NCBI GenBank assembly: GCA_008828725.1
Contig: MEHQ01003963.1
Span: 70,170-134,169 of the forward strand
Origin: Saccharina japonica
Taxonomy: Eukaryota > Sar > Phaeophyceae > Laminariales > Laminariaceae
Length of the DNA stretch: 64,000 nt
Direction of reading: 5' to 3'
A model generated the notes under the pieces. That model saw only the letters and a program-made list of their open reading frames with translations. It had not been told where the DNA came from and did not search any database. A program made the position numbers and the translations under genes. Positions 23,701 to 37,164 of this stretch are shown here, piece by piece (positions within the stretch are counted from its first letter, which is position 1; every line of letters starts with the position of its first letter).

Positions 23701-25005
23701 ACCGTATGATAAAACATATTAGGGGACAATAGCACCGCATATAAAACAAATCGGACAAACACATAGCCCACACCACACAGCACCGTACGAAAAAAAACCC
23801 TAAACAATCGGCGGCCCATCTCACTGAACAGAGGGAAAACCGCACTACACCCCACGCCACCGCAAACTACCCTCTGGTAATTCCAAAAAACACGCACGGT
23901 GTATCACACACAGCTCGCAGAGAGGAGTCTTAACGATTTCGCCACTTTACAGCTGACGGTTGTTTACTAATTTAATAAATATTCCGGTTCACGCGCACAA
24001 TGTGACTTCGAGAGTACAAACCAGAACCAACCGTGGGGCGATTCAACCCTATGAAAATCAATGAAGTACATCGCATACGGCGTACGTGTAAAGGGCCGGA
24101 AATATATTGCACAAGTGTTGAGATCCTGACCATTGTAAACTTATTTCCGAAACACCAGATGCAAAGCCGGTCGGTTTCGTAGTCAGTGCTCCTTTCCGAA
24201 GGACTGATCCAAGAAACACACACCTTCCAACGTCCGGGAAAGGAGTCATTGGCGGTGTTCATACTTGAAAATATTTGGGCTCTAGTTCTAGCGACCCCTC
24301 CCCCGGATGTCTGAGGATTTGAATTTGAACTTCAGGCGGGGGTGTTAATTATGGACAGATGTCCAGTCGGTGGCTTGCTATTAATATTTATATACTGTAT
24401 ATATTTGTATTGATTTTGGATGTATCACTACGGTTTTAGGGATATTTCGGAAATGATGAATCGAGAAAACAACGACCGCACACCGAAGTATGAAGAACAA
24501 ACACAGTTTATTCAGCGTTATTTCAGGTGTCAAAAGCCAGGGTGCGAAACTGACTTCGGTGACGAACACTGCTTTGATTAGGTCTGGTTTCCAAAAGGTT
24601 CAATACATTATCTAGAGCTTTGGCAGGCGTTTCTCACAATATCCTTGTACCATGGGGCACTCTCAAGGGGTAGCACAACACGACAGTACAGTACATGACA
24701 CCTAATAAGAAACAGGTTAATAAGAGATGCAGGCGGAGATTTACAGAAACAAAAGAAATTCGGGAGTCGTTATCTTCAAACTCGTGTAGACAGCAGAGTG
24801 AGACAGCACCCTCTATCAAATATTTTATCCAGCCTCGACCAGATTTCCTGTTGTACTCTGTTTTTCTTTTTTCTGCTTTCATAGTAGCAGACAACACGTC
24901 AGCGCTGAAAGTTTTGAATTTCACGTCGGAACTCAGCTTCGCAGTGTGATGTTTCATATTTGTGTTGTCGGTAGTGCCAGACTTAGTGCTCACATTTTGC
25001 CTCGT
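20780..25005. other. Intergenic sequence, no feature recognised
   Basis: Only short overlapping open frames. A brief TTAGGG-like stretch (GGGTTAGGGTTAGCGTTAGG) lies near 23300. No gene, RNA or mobile element identified. Confidence 0.4.
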
Positions 25006-25115
25006 GGTCAGAACTGAAAAAACAAATTCCGGACTATTTCCAAGTATTTGGGGACGAAATACTTGTAATTTGTGTGGTCTACTTTTTTTCAGTTCGGAAT
25101 GGGTTAAGGGGTTAA
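25006..25115. repeat. Short foldback element, family E copy 3
   Basis: Arms GGTCAGAACTGAAAAAAC and TTTTTTTCAGTTCGGAA with the family core GGGGACGAAATACTTGTAAT, ending GGGTTAAGGGGTTAATT. Confidence 0.6.
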
Positions 25116-25712
25116 TTCGTGTACCGGTACATTTCGACGGGGCAAAAAAGAGGGAGTGGTCTGAACTATAACTGAACCTCCTTCTTGGCTGGAGAATTAT
25201 TTTTTTCGGCAGCGCAACCTCCGGAAAAACAACGTCGGTTTGTGGTGCGGAACGTTCGTCGGACGTATCACGTCAACACACCCATCACCTCGAAAACCAA
25301 CAGCAGTATTATTGCTATACGCAGCAGTACATCACAAGCGCTGAACAGCAACAATACAAGCGTGCCCAGCTATACAGCTATACGTTCTTGCACAGGTCGG
25401 CTAGGGGTCACCGCTGCTGGTTTGGTCCTTCTGTCCTTGGTGTTTTTGCTGCTTACGTGTGTTTTGTCTTATGAAGGGGGGTCGAGTTGGCTTCATATCA
25501 TCACGGAATCGGGGAATTTGAGTGCATATTCCAGTAGCCTTTACCGCACCACTGAATTATTATCTAGGATAAAGTATGGGAATAGGGGAATATTTTATTA
25601 TGTACCTGGTACCATTTATTAATAGTGTGGTCGACCAATTTTTCGAAAAAAAAAAAAACGCCTGATTTTGTCGAGACAAATCTCATAAGGGTCGTGGCGG
25701 GGACGAGGTTGG

Positions 25713-25746
25713 GGCTAGGGTTAGGGTTAGGGTTAGGGTTAGGGTC
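25713..25746. repeat. Interstitial telomere-type repeat (TTAGGG)n
   Basis: About five tandem TTAGGG units preceded by GGGGCTAGGG, far from any chromosome end in the window. This repeat type is the telomere repeat of many algae and animals. Confidence 0.85.
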
Positions 25747-28700
25747 TAAAGTAGTGTTTTCGGCGTTTTTCTAAATTGTCGGTATCATAACACTGGAACC
25801 ACACGCGGGCCACAACCAAGTCCCCGATTTCTATACTGTATCCTATATAATAATTCAGAATTGCGGTAAAGGCGACTCGTATATTGTGTGACATCGCAAA
25901 GTACAGCAGTTCAGCGACGAGCAGCAACAGCCACATCTGCCGTCTAACATCCATCCACGGCCTACATCGGTTGACAGTTGTTGTTGCAGACATCCACTTG
26001 CGACAGTTACACGAAACGCATGTAACGTACGCGCCAGGAAACGAATTAGATAAACCAATACCGATATAAAATATGGCGAAGAAAACAGAGAGGACGAAAT
26101 AAAACTACTACTGTTCCGGGCCCGAGGAATAACGGCTACGCAAGGGAGAAATAAATGTACCCGAAAACACAATCAATCACAGAGAGACTGGAGAGACATT
26201 CACTTTTTTATAGCGAAAATTACCTGGAGCAGATCTCAAATCACAACAAAATGAGGTACTCGTAGCGCCCCCGGTTTCAATAGCAACATATACTTATATG
26301 GGATTGTTCAGTACGTAGGGTATATACACGATTGACTGTTTCCGCCAGTATGACGAATATCAATGGCAGGTTAGGTACCCACGGATACTCGACCCTATTG
26401 TATACAGTATAAAGTGTGTCTTGTAGGTGGAACCACATTATCAATGGGACACAGCAGTAGCATACACTCATTAGATCGTAAGAATACCGCAAAATTATAT
26501 CAGGCAGATTTTTCCAGGAAAAAGCGAAATTTCGGGAGTCATGATGCTGACGGTAGAGTAGAGTGCGCCCAGTTTTACCCAGCCAGGATCAAATTTTCAT
26601 GACCGAAGGGGCCGCATGAAGGCCACATGGTACACCACATACCAATACACATTCAGATGATGATGTTAGCGTCTTTATGCGACAGGAAAAACCTATACAA
26701 ATATCGGCAATGGAATAAATAGTTTTTGGAAAACGCTGGATACGAGTTACAAGTACGAACTACAGCAGTGAAGCAACGCGGATCGAACCCTAGCAGTATA
26801 CTACGTATTCAAACATTACCTGAATACCGGAACCTAAATATCTATTTATGGTATTGGTGGCAAAATACTACGGGTACGTACGACAACCAGTAGTAGTAGT
26901 AGTACTTATGTAGTGGCACTTCGAGTCAGACGGCTCTATGTACGATTAAGTATATACCAGTTCAGTGTTGGGTCTTAAACACACCCGTCCGTTCCTCAAC
27001 CAAATAGACCCTGCTGTAAAGTGTTTTCAACGTTACCTGGTATGTACTGGAACACAGGAACGCTGTGTTAATGTGATCGATACTACGAAACAGGAGAAGC
27101 ACAATATAGCAAATGACAGGTTGGTGCATACAATTACAACTATACCCGTAGTATACACCTGGTTTCGAGGCAAGGTCTATACGACAGACGTTTGAAGTAA
27201 CTCGCACCTGCGCTGCTGTACATCTACGCCAGGTGCCGATTATGTTATTCCTGGTACTTGTCTCACCTTTGTAGCTGTTGCCTTCCTGAAAAATATGAAG
27301 AGCTACTCGCCGAACACTTTAGCGTTCTCTTGCGCTTGCTTCGTAAAAGTATTCTGTCGATTCCGGTTGAATCCTGTGCTGCTGTATCCCATTGACGCGA
27401 GAACACCACGAGAAGTAGTGTATGGGTCGTACACGGGGACCGAGGTACAGGTTTATCCTATACAGGGTTTTTATGGGTGGTGGGAATTAAATCGTTGTTT
27501 CGTGCATACGTAGACTACACGTTTGCCGGTCGTGCGAGAAGAGGCGTGGAGGGATTTCTATTTCACCGCCAACGTTTGTGGTGTTACGTCGTGGTAGCAT
27601 CTGCTGACATCAATGTCCTGCAGTAGTAGTAATATAAGCAACCAGTGAAGCCAACAATAACCTACTGCGTCGACAAAGGACAAGGGTAAAATTGTGAAGT
27701 AGACTTTGGATCGTTTTCATCGATGAATATTGGCTGCGACAATACATGTGGACTATTGGTGGCAATGCGATGACATGCCACGGCACATACCATGGCACCG
27801 GCAAGCTAGACCACAAGGGTTCCCGCTTGTGGGAGGCCGTGACGGCACTGCTGTAATTCCTGTCTTTTACAACTGCAAAAAGTGTGACAATGTGTCAATG
27901 CAGTAGCCTTTATCACCCTGGGTATGGTAAGGTAGCCATGAACTGGCATGCTAACGTCTAGAGATGCATAGACTTTGACTGCTTTAAACGTCCGTGGTCC
28001 TCGATAAACCACCCTGCGCCGGCCACGACGAACCCATGTCATTGTCAAATAAGCTGTCACGGTTGCCTTCAACTCAGTATTGTCTTCCACGATGTTCGAT
28101 GGTGGTTCTGTCCTGACGAGCCCATGACAATGTCACGAATGTTCATTATCCGGCAAGGCATCTACATTAATTATTGGCATGCCACGACCATGCCATATAT
28201 CATGGCGCAGCATGACGGCCCATAGCATTGACATGACGTTTTCATGGCATTATCATCGCAAAAGGTCATGGCAAAGCGCCTTGACAATGCTGTGGGAAAA
28301 TCTTGGGGCTTGACACGTCACAGAGCATGATGAGGTACAAGATGTACAAGGGTGGGCATATGAGAAAGGCCTACTTTTCCAGGAAACTCATTTGTGCACT
28401 ATCGTTTCCAGCGTGTAACTAAAATCGATCTTACAGAGCCGGCAACAATACTTTGTTGAAATATGCTTCCCTCCTTACCGCCATAGTGTTTCCACGAAAT
28501 ACCGCGGGGCATGGAATTCCCGGACACGCAGACGGTAGTATGTTGTCCGTGTGTGGAGTATTTGTACCCTCATGTAGCCAACTCACTATACACTATCATT
28601 ACGAGGGTGCCTATAGATTGTGTATTATACCTGGTATAACACTACAGTTACTGTATGTTATTCTGTATGTTTCAGCTCTGTGCACGTACGCTGCGTGTTG

Positions 28701-31700
28701 TTAATCTTGATGTCCAAGCTATTGCCTTACAGCTGTCTAGCCACTATCCAATGCGTGTATTGTAACGCGTCCCACTTGCAATACTTTGAAGTATGAGTCG
28801 AATAGTACTCAGAACGTCGTTTAAAAATCACAATTTGGTATGCGTTTTCTCCATGACAAGGAAGAAAATAGGGCAGCGGCCAAAACAGGCACACCTGGTC
28901 CGTTCGGGGGCAAAAACAGGTACACACTAAAATCAAGTTAAAAACGCACCCCACGAACCTGCCGTTCCTTGCAATGCAAAGTGTAGAGTTTTTTCATGCT
29001 CTTTGAGCTCGCCCGGTTGCTACGTATACGAGTAGCTGCTCATAATAATACGAGGAACGAACGCCTGCTGCTGTATTCTCCCTTCTCAACTTTTGTGACA
29101 CCCCTGGTATTCCAAGTCAACCACAATCCCGAAGGGGAGCCTTCTATCTCGTATTATTTCGGCGGAGGTGTGCAGGCAGATATGTGTGTGTGTGTCGCTC
29201 GAGTGGCGTGTGGTGCGAGGTGCGAAGGGACGAGGGGGTCTGCGCGTACGTCGGCATTTATATAGGGGGCATAGGGTGGAACTTTGTAGGGCCTCTGATT
29301 GGCTTAAAAACGACAAAAAAAAAGTGAAAGTCAAGCAGAGTTGACAAAATCAGGTATACCTGGGTTTTGAAGAGGCAAAAACAGGTCAACGAGTTTTGGA
29401 CCAATGGCAGCGCACGTGGAGTGCGTGTTTTACTTGGTTTTAAGTATGTACCTGATTTTGGCCGCAATTGGACGAGGTATACCTTTTTTTGGCCGCTGCC
29501 CAAGAAAATATTACGCTCGTGAATATTCATTTGTTTTCGCCCGTCAAGGTCAAAGTTGCCAAAAACATCCTCAAGACTCGCATAATTCGAAAACTAGCAG
29601 CCGTGATAGTTTTCAAATTACTGTGAAGAACAACTTTGAAAAATCGTGTGTTTCAAGTCTCCCAAACCACGGCGCAAAGTTCCAAAGACGGTGTGCAAGC
29701 GCAATATCGCGAAAGAAGTAGGGTTACCGTGTTTTATGTTAAAACAGGGGATTAGATGGAGAGCAATGCCGTGTTACCATATAGACGTCCTCTACCGGCA
29801 GAAGAGTTTGGCGTTTACGCGCCTGCACCGCTGTGTGCCGTATTAAGAGTGAGCCCCTTCCTATGAGCTCTACTTGTCACAGTTCGTCGTTTCCAGCTGG
29901 TCGTCCTCGACAGCAATGGTAGATGATTAACATCACCTACTGACACCTTACTGAACTGTGATTTTCCCTTGTCTTTAAAAATGGCGGCGGTTCGTTCTCA
30001 ATTACACCTACACATATCCAATCGGGCGTCACAATCCATCGGGCTGTTTAATTTGGGTTCATAGACATGTTCCGGGTATGTTCAGCATGTTGTCAGAGCC
30101 GGCGAACCTCTCACGGTTTTGGCTTACTTACGCCGTACAACCACTTTCAAACAGTAATTTCTTTCTGGAGAAACCGCTGTAGACGGTGGTCGTCGGGTTG
30201 TTGTGTCGCCACGCCTCCCTACAGCAGTGGCTGTTTGTAGCGACAACGAAAGGTCAGGTCTTACCTGAATGTCAGCCATACCACGGCTTGTACATCCCGC
30301 GCAAAACATTCGTCAAGCAAGTAACAACAAAACACCAATTTAATCGGTATAGGTTGGATATGGGTTAGGGCACACACTCGTACTTCGTACTACATATACT
30401 GTTTTTGTACATAAATACTACTACTGTGTAAACGTTGTGTGGAGTACTCAGGAGAGTTCACACCGATATACCTTCAAGTCTTCAGTGTTTGAAATTTGAT
30501 TAAATCGCACACTATATCAAGGCGGCCTGTTTAACGCCTCTATGTCTGTACGAACAACGCACCCGTGTCACGTTCATGGCCATTCGCGGAGTCGGGTATA
30601 TCACTAAAACAAAAATAAATCAACCCAATACCCGATATTTCAAGGGCCTTGCTCGGGAAACTTCCAGCCAGATTTCACAGAAAACGTTTTTTTCCCGTTA
30701 TCGCGTACAAATATCGGTCACGTGTACAAATATTGGTGACGTTATCCAGTCCAAACGGTTTCCGAAGAGACAATAAGTTCTCGTTCCCGTATAAACAGTT
30801 CACGAGGAGGTATGGAATTCACGTTCAGACCAGACAGCTCCACTCCTCCAGCGGAAATGTCTGGTTCCCCGTGGTGTTCAGTTCGCGAAATGTAAAACCT
30901 GTTGGAAATATCGATTTCCCAAATCCCGGGCAAACGAAAACTGCTGTGCTGAAAAAACAATATTCCCACCGAAGTAAGTTATATTGTATAGGTAATACAT
31001 TTGGTAAGAACGTCGAATAAGTCGACGCTAGAGCCGTTGAAATAATCGCATCAAGGGAAAGCCGTCTGTGACACGTTTTGTAATTCTGCGAGCTGGACAA
31101 CGCTGTTTCAATAAACGCCTGCCAAAGTAGTAGAACAATGCGTATGATTTTTGAACGTTTTAAAACAAAATTCAATGTTTCGTATTGGTAGGTATGATAC
31201 GAGCTGGTTCCAGCGAGAGCAGGGACGTTTCGGCTTCAAATGTTTGCGCCACAATTAAAAAAGAGTTGAACAACGAAATATATCGGGTTTGCTCTTCATG
31301 ACCTTACTAAATGACCTTTTTTGGTAAAATGTTTACTTTGGTTGAGCGTATGTATGAGGTACACATTTTCACCTTTTTTAAGCTTCGGTAATTTTTATCT
31401 AAATTTACAAAAGTCCTAATAATACAGAAGTAAACACAATCCGTGTCTATGATTATCCGTACCCGCATGGAGAACACCCTACAGTAGTTGAACTTCGTTT
31501 TCCACCTCTTTTCGTGGATCAGGGCGAAGAAGTGATTCCCGTGAAAGTAAGTAGTTCCCCTTCGGTTTCCAAAGAGTTCGAACCCCTATGCAACAACACC
31601 TCCACAAGTAATACGAATACTTCTTTTATCTCACGGACTACAGCTCGCACGCCGAAACCAGCTTCACCAATGTGTCCCCTTTGTTGATGGGAGCACATGG

Positions 31701-32079
31701 GGTATGCTTTGTGTTGTGGTTTTCAGTGTATCCGTGACTATATCGCCTGGAGATGGAATGCTACGCCTTTATCTGGAACCAGCTCGAACGTACTTTTATA
31801 TATATATGTAAACATATTTATAGAATATACAGTGTGCTTCTTACGTGCTTAAATGACACGTACATAAAAAAACGAGATGGCGGTGTCTCATTCACGTCCC
31901 GTTAATTCCGTGGTGGCTATAGTTTCCGCGGGGATGTTTTCCCGTGCAGGCCAGTTCCCGCGGGAAGGGTTTCCGTGGAGGTCAGTTACCGCCCGAACAA
32001 TGCCTTCAAATCCAGTGCTGGATACATCCTGCAGGATAAGCTTTAAATATAAAAAGCCGGGCCCGAGTACGTAAGGCCC
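25747..32079. other. Intergenic sequence, mostly featureless
   Basis: No convincing gene. A fragment TGACCGAAGGGGCC near 26601 looks like a remnant of a family-B terminus. A cluster of TGCCATG-type motifs lies at about 27765-28290, annotated separately. Confidence 0.4.
27765..28290. repeat. Cluster of TGCCATG/CATGGCA motifs
   Basis: ATGGCA, TGCCA and CATGAC words recur on both strands across about 500 bp, for example ACATGCCACGGCACATACCA and ACCATGCCATATATCATGGC. Unit length is irregular, so this is not a clean tandem array. Confidence 0.4.
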
Positions 32080-32380
32080 TAGTTGTTTCGCATGGTAAAC
32101 ACAAAAAGATGAAGAAACATAATCGCGTGGGTTTCAGCCAACTGGCACTCGTGGCCCGGCCATGTAGACGGGGAGGGTAAGGTATACATATTGAAAACAA
32201 ATTGAGCCAATGCCCGTTCTCTCGCCGGGTAACAACAACAAAAGGGAGAAGAACAGTCGCATGGGATATTCATGTGTCGCAAAAACATGATAAATAACGC
32301 GTCCATTGCGGGACTCGAACAACTGGTCTGCTCGCACATATTCGAGCGCTGCTATTACCGAGGACCACGGTAAATAGGAC
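32080..32380 (-). mobile_element. Possible SINE with tRNA-like head
   Basis: Read on the minus strand, a head with CGTGGTCCTCGGTAATAGC, a perfect anticodon-arm-like stem GCTCG...CGAGC, and a B-box-like TTGTTCGAGTCCCGC. The T-stem does not pair, so an intact tRNA gene is unlikely. The body differs from the other SINE family. Confidence 0.35.
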
Positions 32381-32935
32381 CTACGGTAAATACAAAAACC
32401 TATATATTTGCCAATTTTTACTAACAATATTTGGTCCTATTTACTAGTGTTTACTATGGTTCCCCGTAATAGCAGCAGGCCCCAAACAAAATACCGAATA
32501 CTGGCCGCCTCTGGGAGCCCAAGGTTTTTGCCAGCAACTTATTATAAACACCCCCGCATCTTCACACAACAACCAGACCCCAACTTAAACGCATTTTATG
32601 AATCGGTTGAATTCCGAGCAAAACTATATAGTAATGATACTCGTAATAGGTTTTGAATATATATATGACGATCTTCTGGTGAGACCCCGTCGTAGTTTCC
32701 TTGGGATCCTGCGGTAGTAGTCAATCGGTGTACCATCAGACCCTACGGGATTCCGCGGGATATCCCGCGCGATCCCACGGGAAGTCATAGGACTTGCAAG
32801 GGGAACCTGCCCAATAACACAAAAGAAACAAAGGCCAATCGTTCGACGGAAAACAGAGCTATTACGAGTGGGGTTTGTATATTCGGTGTGCTAGAACATG
32901 TAATCACAGTGACACAAGTACACACCCCGGACAGA

Positions 32936-33090
32936 TGAGCTCACCGTAGCTCGAGTTAGCTCTTTAAAGAGCTAGCTCACCGGTGAGCTACGTGAGCTAC
33001 ACATGTTTTCCTTCGCTTGAGCTAAAGGCGATAGCTCATCTGCACATGTTTTCAAAACTTGAGCTATAGGCGGTAGCTCATCTGCACACA
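32936..33090. repeat. Nested palindromes and two ~43-bp tandem units
   Basis: Two perfect 18-bp palindromes overlap by two bases: TAGCTCTTTAAAGAGCTA (32957-32974) and TAGCTCACCGGTGAGCTA (32973-32990). They are followed by two direct repeats starting CACATGTTTTC and ending GATAGCTCATCTG or GGTAGCTCATCTG. Confidence 0.75.
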
Positions 33091-34527
33091 TCCTCCCCCC
33101 TTTTGTGTACTCTGTAAGAGCAGAGCATAGGCACGTATTTGGTATTGAACGCCTCAATTAAACGATAGCCCCCCCCCGCCCCTGTGTTATATATTGGTTG
33201 GGTTGGCGTCGGTTGGCAGCGACACTGCAAAACATGCCGCGCCCTACATGAGCTAGACCACCAGGGTACCGTTTTATGTATGTATTTACTTATATGACGG
33301 TCGACCCCAAATGGCGGTCAAGATAGATCATTTGTGTGGGGTGGTAAACCTTTACTCTGCATAAGGGGGTGGTTTTATCACGAAGTGGTTATAGTAAGGA
33401 ACCCACGAGGAAGTTACATAGTGCTCTCTTTGCTGTGTCAGGAAGTGGCCACACCGTAAATCAAATTTACCCATTAAAGCTGTCATCCATTTCCAAGTCC
33501 GCTTCACAAGCTGTTCCTTGAAGGATGTAGCCCACCCTTCATGCGACTCGCAGAAAACTTCACGGCGATTCACGATTGGTGCTGGCAACGCCTGCCTAGT
33601 CGGTGAAAACCAGACATTCTCCGCCCCGGCATTGTGGGGATGCGAGAGTCTATGGTCATACCACTACGGCCATGCATGAATATAATGTACGCACCCCTGC
33701 TAGATACTCACCACAGTATGCAGGTGGTAACATCTTGTTGCTCTGAATTCACTAGTACTACGAGTATGGATTCTCTTAAGATGGATTCTCTTAACAGCGA
33801 TTGGATCCCCGCTACGTTGGGATTAATGTGCAAACAACTATAACGTTGAGGGAAAGCTTCAGCAAAACCCTAGGAATATCTTACTGCTGTGTAAACTCTA
33901 TTCGACGCATGTGTGCGTATGATAAGGCCCTCTAATGATCTCCTCGACTTCCCTAAATACCTCTCCGTCGCAATAAATCACAGTGTTTATCACAAAACAC
34001 CCCGGAAAGCAAACGGATGAAAGGAATATACTCGAGTTCATCACAAACGTTACGGCGAAAACTACACACCCCCGTATGCAACCGGTGTGGTGAGAAAGTT
34101 GCCATGCTTCTCTGACGATGTTACGTGGACAACCATAAAATCCCGCCAACAGCACGCCCCAGAGAACGGTGATGACAACCATTCATATCCATACGATTGG
34201 GGGCACTGTGTAGTCACGGGATAGTGCACTAAACGCATCGCCCCCTTTTTGGTATATTTCACCGTGGTACACCCAGTCTTGCGGCCCGCGAAAATGATTC
34301 TCGAGATGTACCGCATGAATTCGTCGCGCCAGGACCTGTTGCCATCAACACGTATCCCACCTCCGTAGGAAAACGCCTACGTAACGTATTTATGCGCCTT
34401 AGAGTATACCCACGAGACACAGGCAGCAGCGCACTCTCCAACTTCATCCGAGACAGACCTCCGGTCAATACACTTGCTTTTTGAACCGTCCTATGTTTCA
34501 AGTGTATCTTAAACTTAGCTCAACAAC
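33091..34527. other. Intergenic, no feature recognised
   Basis: Short uninformative frames only. Confidence 0.4.
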
Positions 34528-34860
34528 TCAAATCCCTGTGAAACGTAATGTTTTTGAAGTGCTCGTAGAGGTAATGTACATCATCAAGTGTAGCGCTGCC
34601 TGCCAATGCGACAAGGTTGGCGCTGCAGTGTACCTTGTGAACCTTATTGAATCTTGTTGAAAATGTTTGGTTGAGTTTGGTTTTCCAGCTAGCATCACAT
34701 GCCCTTCCACGGACCGAAACGGTGCGCACCAATGTCCGGCTTGTTGTCGTCGACTCGATGAAGCTCCAGGTCGATGGATCCCCAGATATACAGCAGCTGC
34801 GAGGGTTGACGTGTTCGCACTAGCAGCCGACAGCGCCCTGAAGTAATCTCCTCCCGACAC
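34528..34860 (-). pseudogene. Possible Ty1/copia reverse-transcriptase/RNase H remnant
   Basis: An open frame of 110 codons. Its last ~43 residues resemble the linker between reverse transcriptase and RNase H of copia elements, with APTLSHWQAALHLMMYI recalling the usual P-T-x-x-H-W-x-A pattern. No catalytic YVDD box, integrase or LTR is visible nearby, and the upstream part does not align. If real it is a short decayed fragment. Confidence 0.3.
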
Positions 34861-37164
34861 TCCTTTCCGGTGTCGCTAAATTCCCTACTTGTATATAAGC
34901 CGGCTAGCGAGGAAATTTAAGAACCAATAAAATTCGCGGTATGTGTGGCAGTCCTAATATTCAAATATTGTGCATAGAGAGCATGATTATATTTTAGATC
35001 CTTCTTGATTTTGTTTTGCCGGTTTCGTTTTGGCGAATAGGACGAATGCACATTACTGTGCGAAGATTCGCAGCGAGATAAAGGGTTTTCCTATAGATGG
35101 ACAACACACGTGTACTTACAAATATTTGTCTGCGCGGTTAGGCCGCACCCAAAGTCCGGAAGCCTTTGTTTTTGAAATGCATCAACTGTTTTAGTTTGTA
35201 TATCGTTTGTGTTGAAACATGTGTTTATTTTTCTGAAAAATACAATGGTAAGTACGATTGGGTGTAGAGGGCCGAGTAGACTACATCCTGTCCCAAGCCA
35301 TGTTTTGCGGTTTCGGTCTGCGGCTGCAGCAGACAGCGTAACCGAGCAAGGCAGCTATCGCAACTCCTGATGCAACGTAGCGGTATATAGATACGTTACT
35401 ACTTATGATGAGACCGGCGAAGGAAGTGGGTTGGGTGTCTGGTTTGTGGCTTTCAAGCCAACACCGGCGTTCTATCCCGGCAAAGTTAGACACGGACGCA
35501 GCCGTATATGCGTACCATATCCCGGAACCTGGATAGGCTGATATCCAAGCCGTAACGATGAACGTTTGTGTTGCTCGAGACAAATCAGGATATTTATCGT
35601 GTACTTGTAAAAAGTTATCATCATTATATTGCTGTTTTTCATTGTCGTACGAGGGAGCCAGATGTCTCAATCGCAGCACCTGCAATCTCCCGTGTGTCTT
35701 GCCCACACCTTTGCCGCCTCCGGCTCACCATATATATTATAACGCGACGTGATACCATGCTAAAATGACAGCCGGGTTCCTAACTGTCACCGCCAGACGC
35801 CGTTTAGATGGCCAAACCTCCGAACGGTAGAGTACGAATATGTTCCCCATATCCTGAGGGTTTCGACACTATTGCTGTCCGGCACAAGTTATCGTCTCCT
35901 ACCCCATACGGTTCCTCCCCCCAGCTGTCTATCCTTCCCCCCGCTAGCCGCACCTCGCTCACTACTCTAGATACGACTGATACCCTTCTGACATCCTTAC
36001 AAGTATACCGCGTGTTCGCCTTGTACGAGTCGGACCCCCACCTCTTCTCTCTCTGTACCAGTCGTTCCGAAATTTCTCCTCCTGCCGTGAGTGAGCGTGG
36101 TCGGCTCCCCCTTCACAAAACGATTGCAAGGCCAAAACTTTCAGGACTCTTTCAATACCAGAGTTTGCCACTACCTCCGTAACTGCTTCGAGAACCCAAC
36201 CGTATATTACGACTCTTTGGGAGTTACCAGACCGGTACGAGGCGTGGAGACCCCGACCGCATATCATGAGTCTGAAGGGGCTACCAGACCAGTACAAATC
36301 TAGGCAGACGTGATCAAGGTGACCAGGGAAGTATGGCATCATTTACAACATAAGCGCAACGGCCCTATCGTCTCGTGTCCACACGAGTACGCTCCCGCTG
36401 TGTTCCTGGTAACCCTTGAGCCACTTAACATATCGTCCACCTGTTGCCATCAGCTGTCATCCGACTGCTTGGTCTGGGCATAACGCGAAACATCGCCTCA
36501 TGCCAGGCAATGCATGCCATCTACCGCCCATGCATTGGCGGCGAACACCTCGTCCGGCCGCGGCAAATAAAACTTGTTAAAGCATAAACAAAGACATCAC
36601 ACTCTCCCTTCCGGTCCCCACGACGAACAAAACGCCTCCCCGGGGAGGAGGTATGCCTGCGTCAGACCGCTGCGATCCAGTTCCGTATCGACAACCCCGA
36701 CACGCAATCCACGCGCCTACTCTTAAGGGGGCCGGCTCCACGCGCTCGCTCTACCCGATGTAGCATAGTGATGTCGTCCCTTCTCTCCAACGGGATATCG
36801 TGTGTAGGCATCGTTTTGTGCCGTAAAGGGGTCCCAACGCGTGTTCAGCTAGGAGGGGATATGTATCGAAGGACAAGGCATAACCGCCTGCGTTGTCAAC
36901 CACACCAACGACTATGTACGTAAAGGCTGACCACGCTCACAGCAGCAACCCCGGACTCGCTTGCGTCCAGTTTCGCTTGTTGGTCTACATAGAGCGATTT
37001 CCTCGACCGTGGGGGTGTCACCCTTCCTCTCCCACCTCCTCGGACTATGCAACCTTGGCACGACAACGACTCTTTGTCATCACTATAAAAACACAAGTCG
37101 ATTTTAGACGTTATGTTTAGTGGCGTGGGCCGTCACACCGTCGACACTCTAAATGTATCCTTAA
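34861..37164. other. Intergenic, no gene recognised
   Basis: Contains a 141-codon minus frame (35281-35706) and a plus frame (35808-36182), neither recognised. Two diverged ~57-bp direct repeats lie at about 36190-36300 (both containing TACCAGACC). Confidence 0.35.

Noticed and set aside
25185-25622. 145-codon plus-strand frame with a hydrophobic stretch
   Set aside because: No recognised domain, no splice or promoter context, Ser/Thr-rich simple composition. Probably chance.
26770-26800. B-box-like GGGTTCGATCC on the minus strand, possible tRNA
   Set aside because: No pairing T-stem, no A-box at the right distance, no acceptor stem.
35281-35706. 141-codon minus-strand frame ending in a hydrophobic helix and basic tail
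   Set aside because: No family resemblance and no supporting context. Could be chance.
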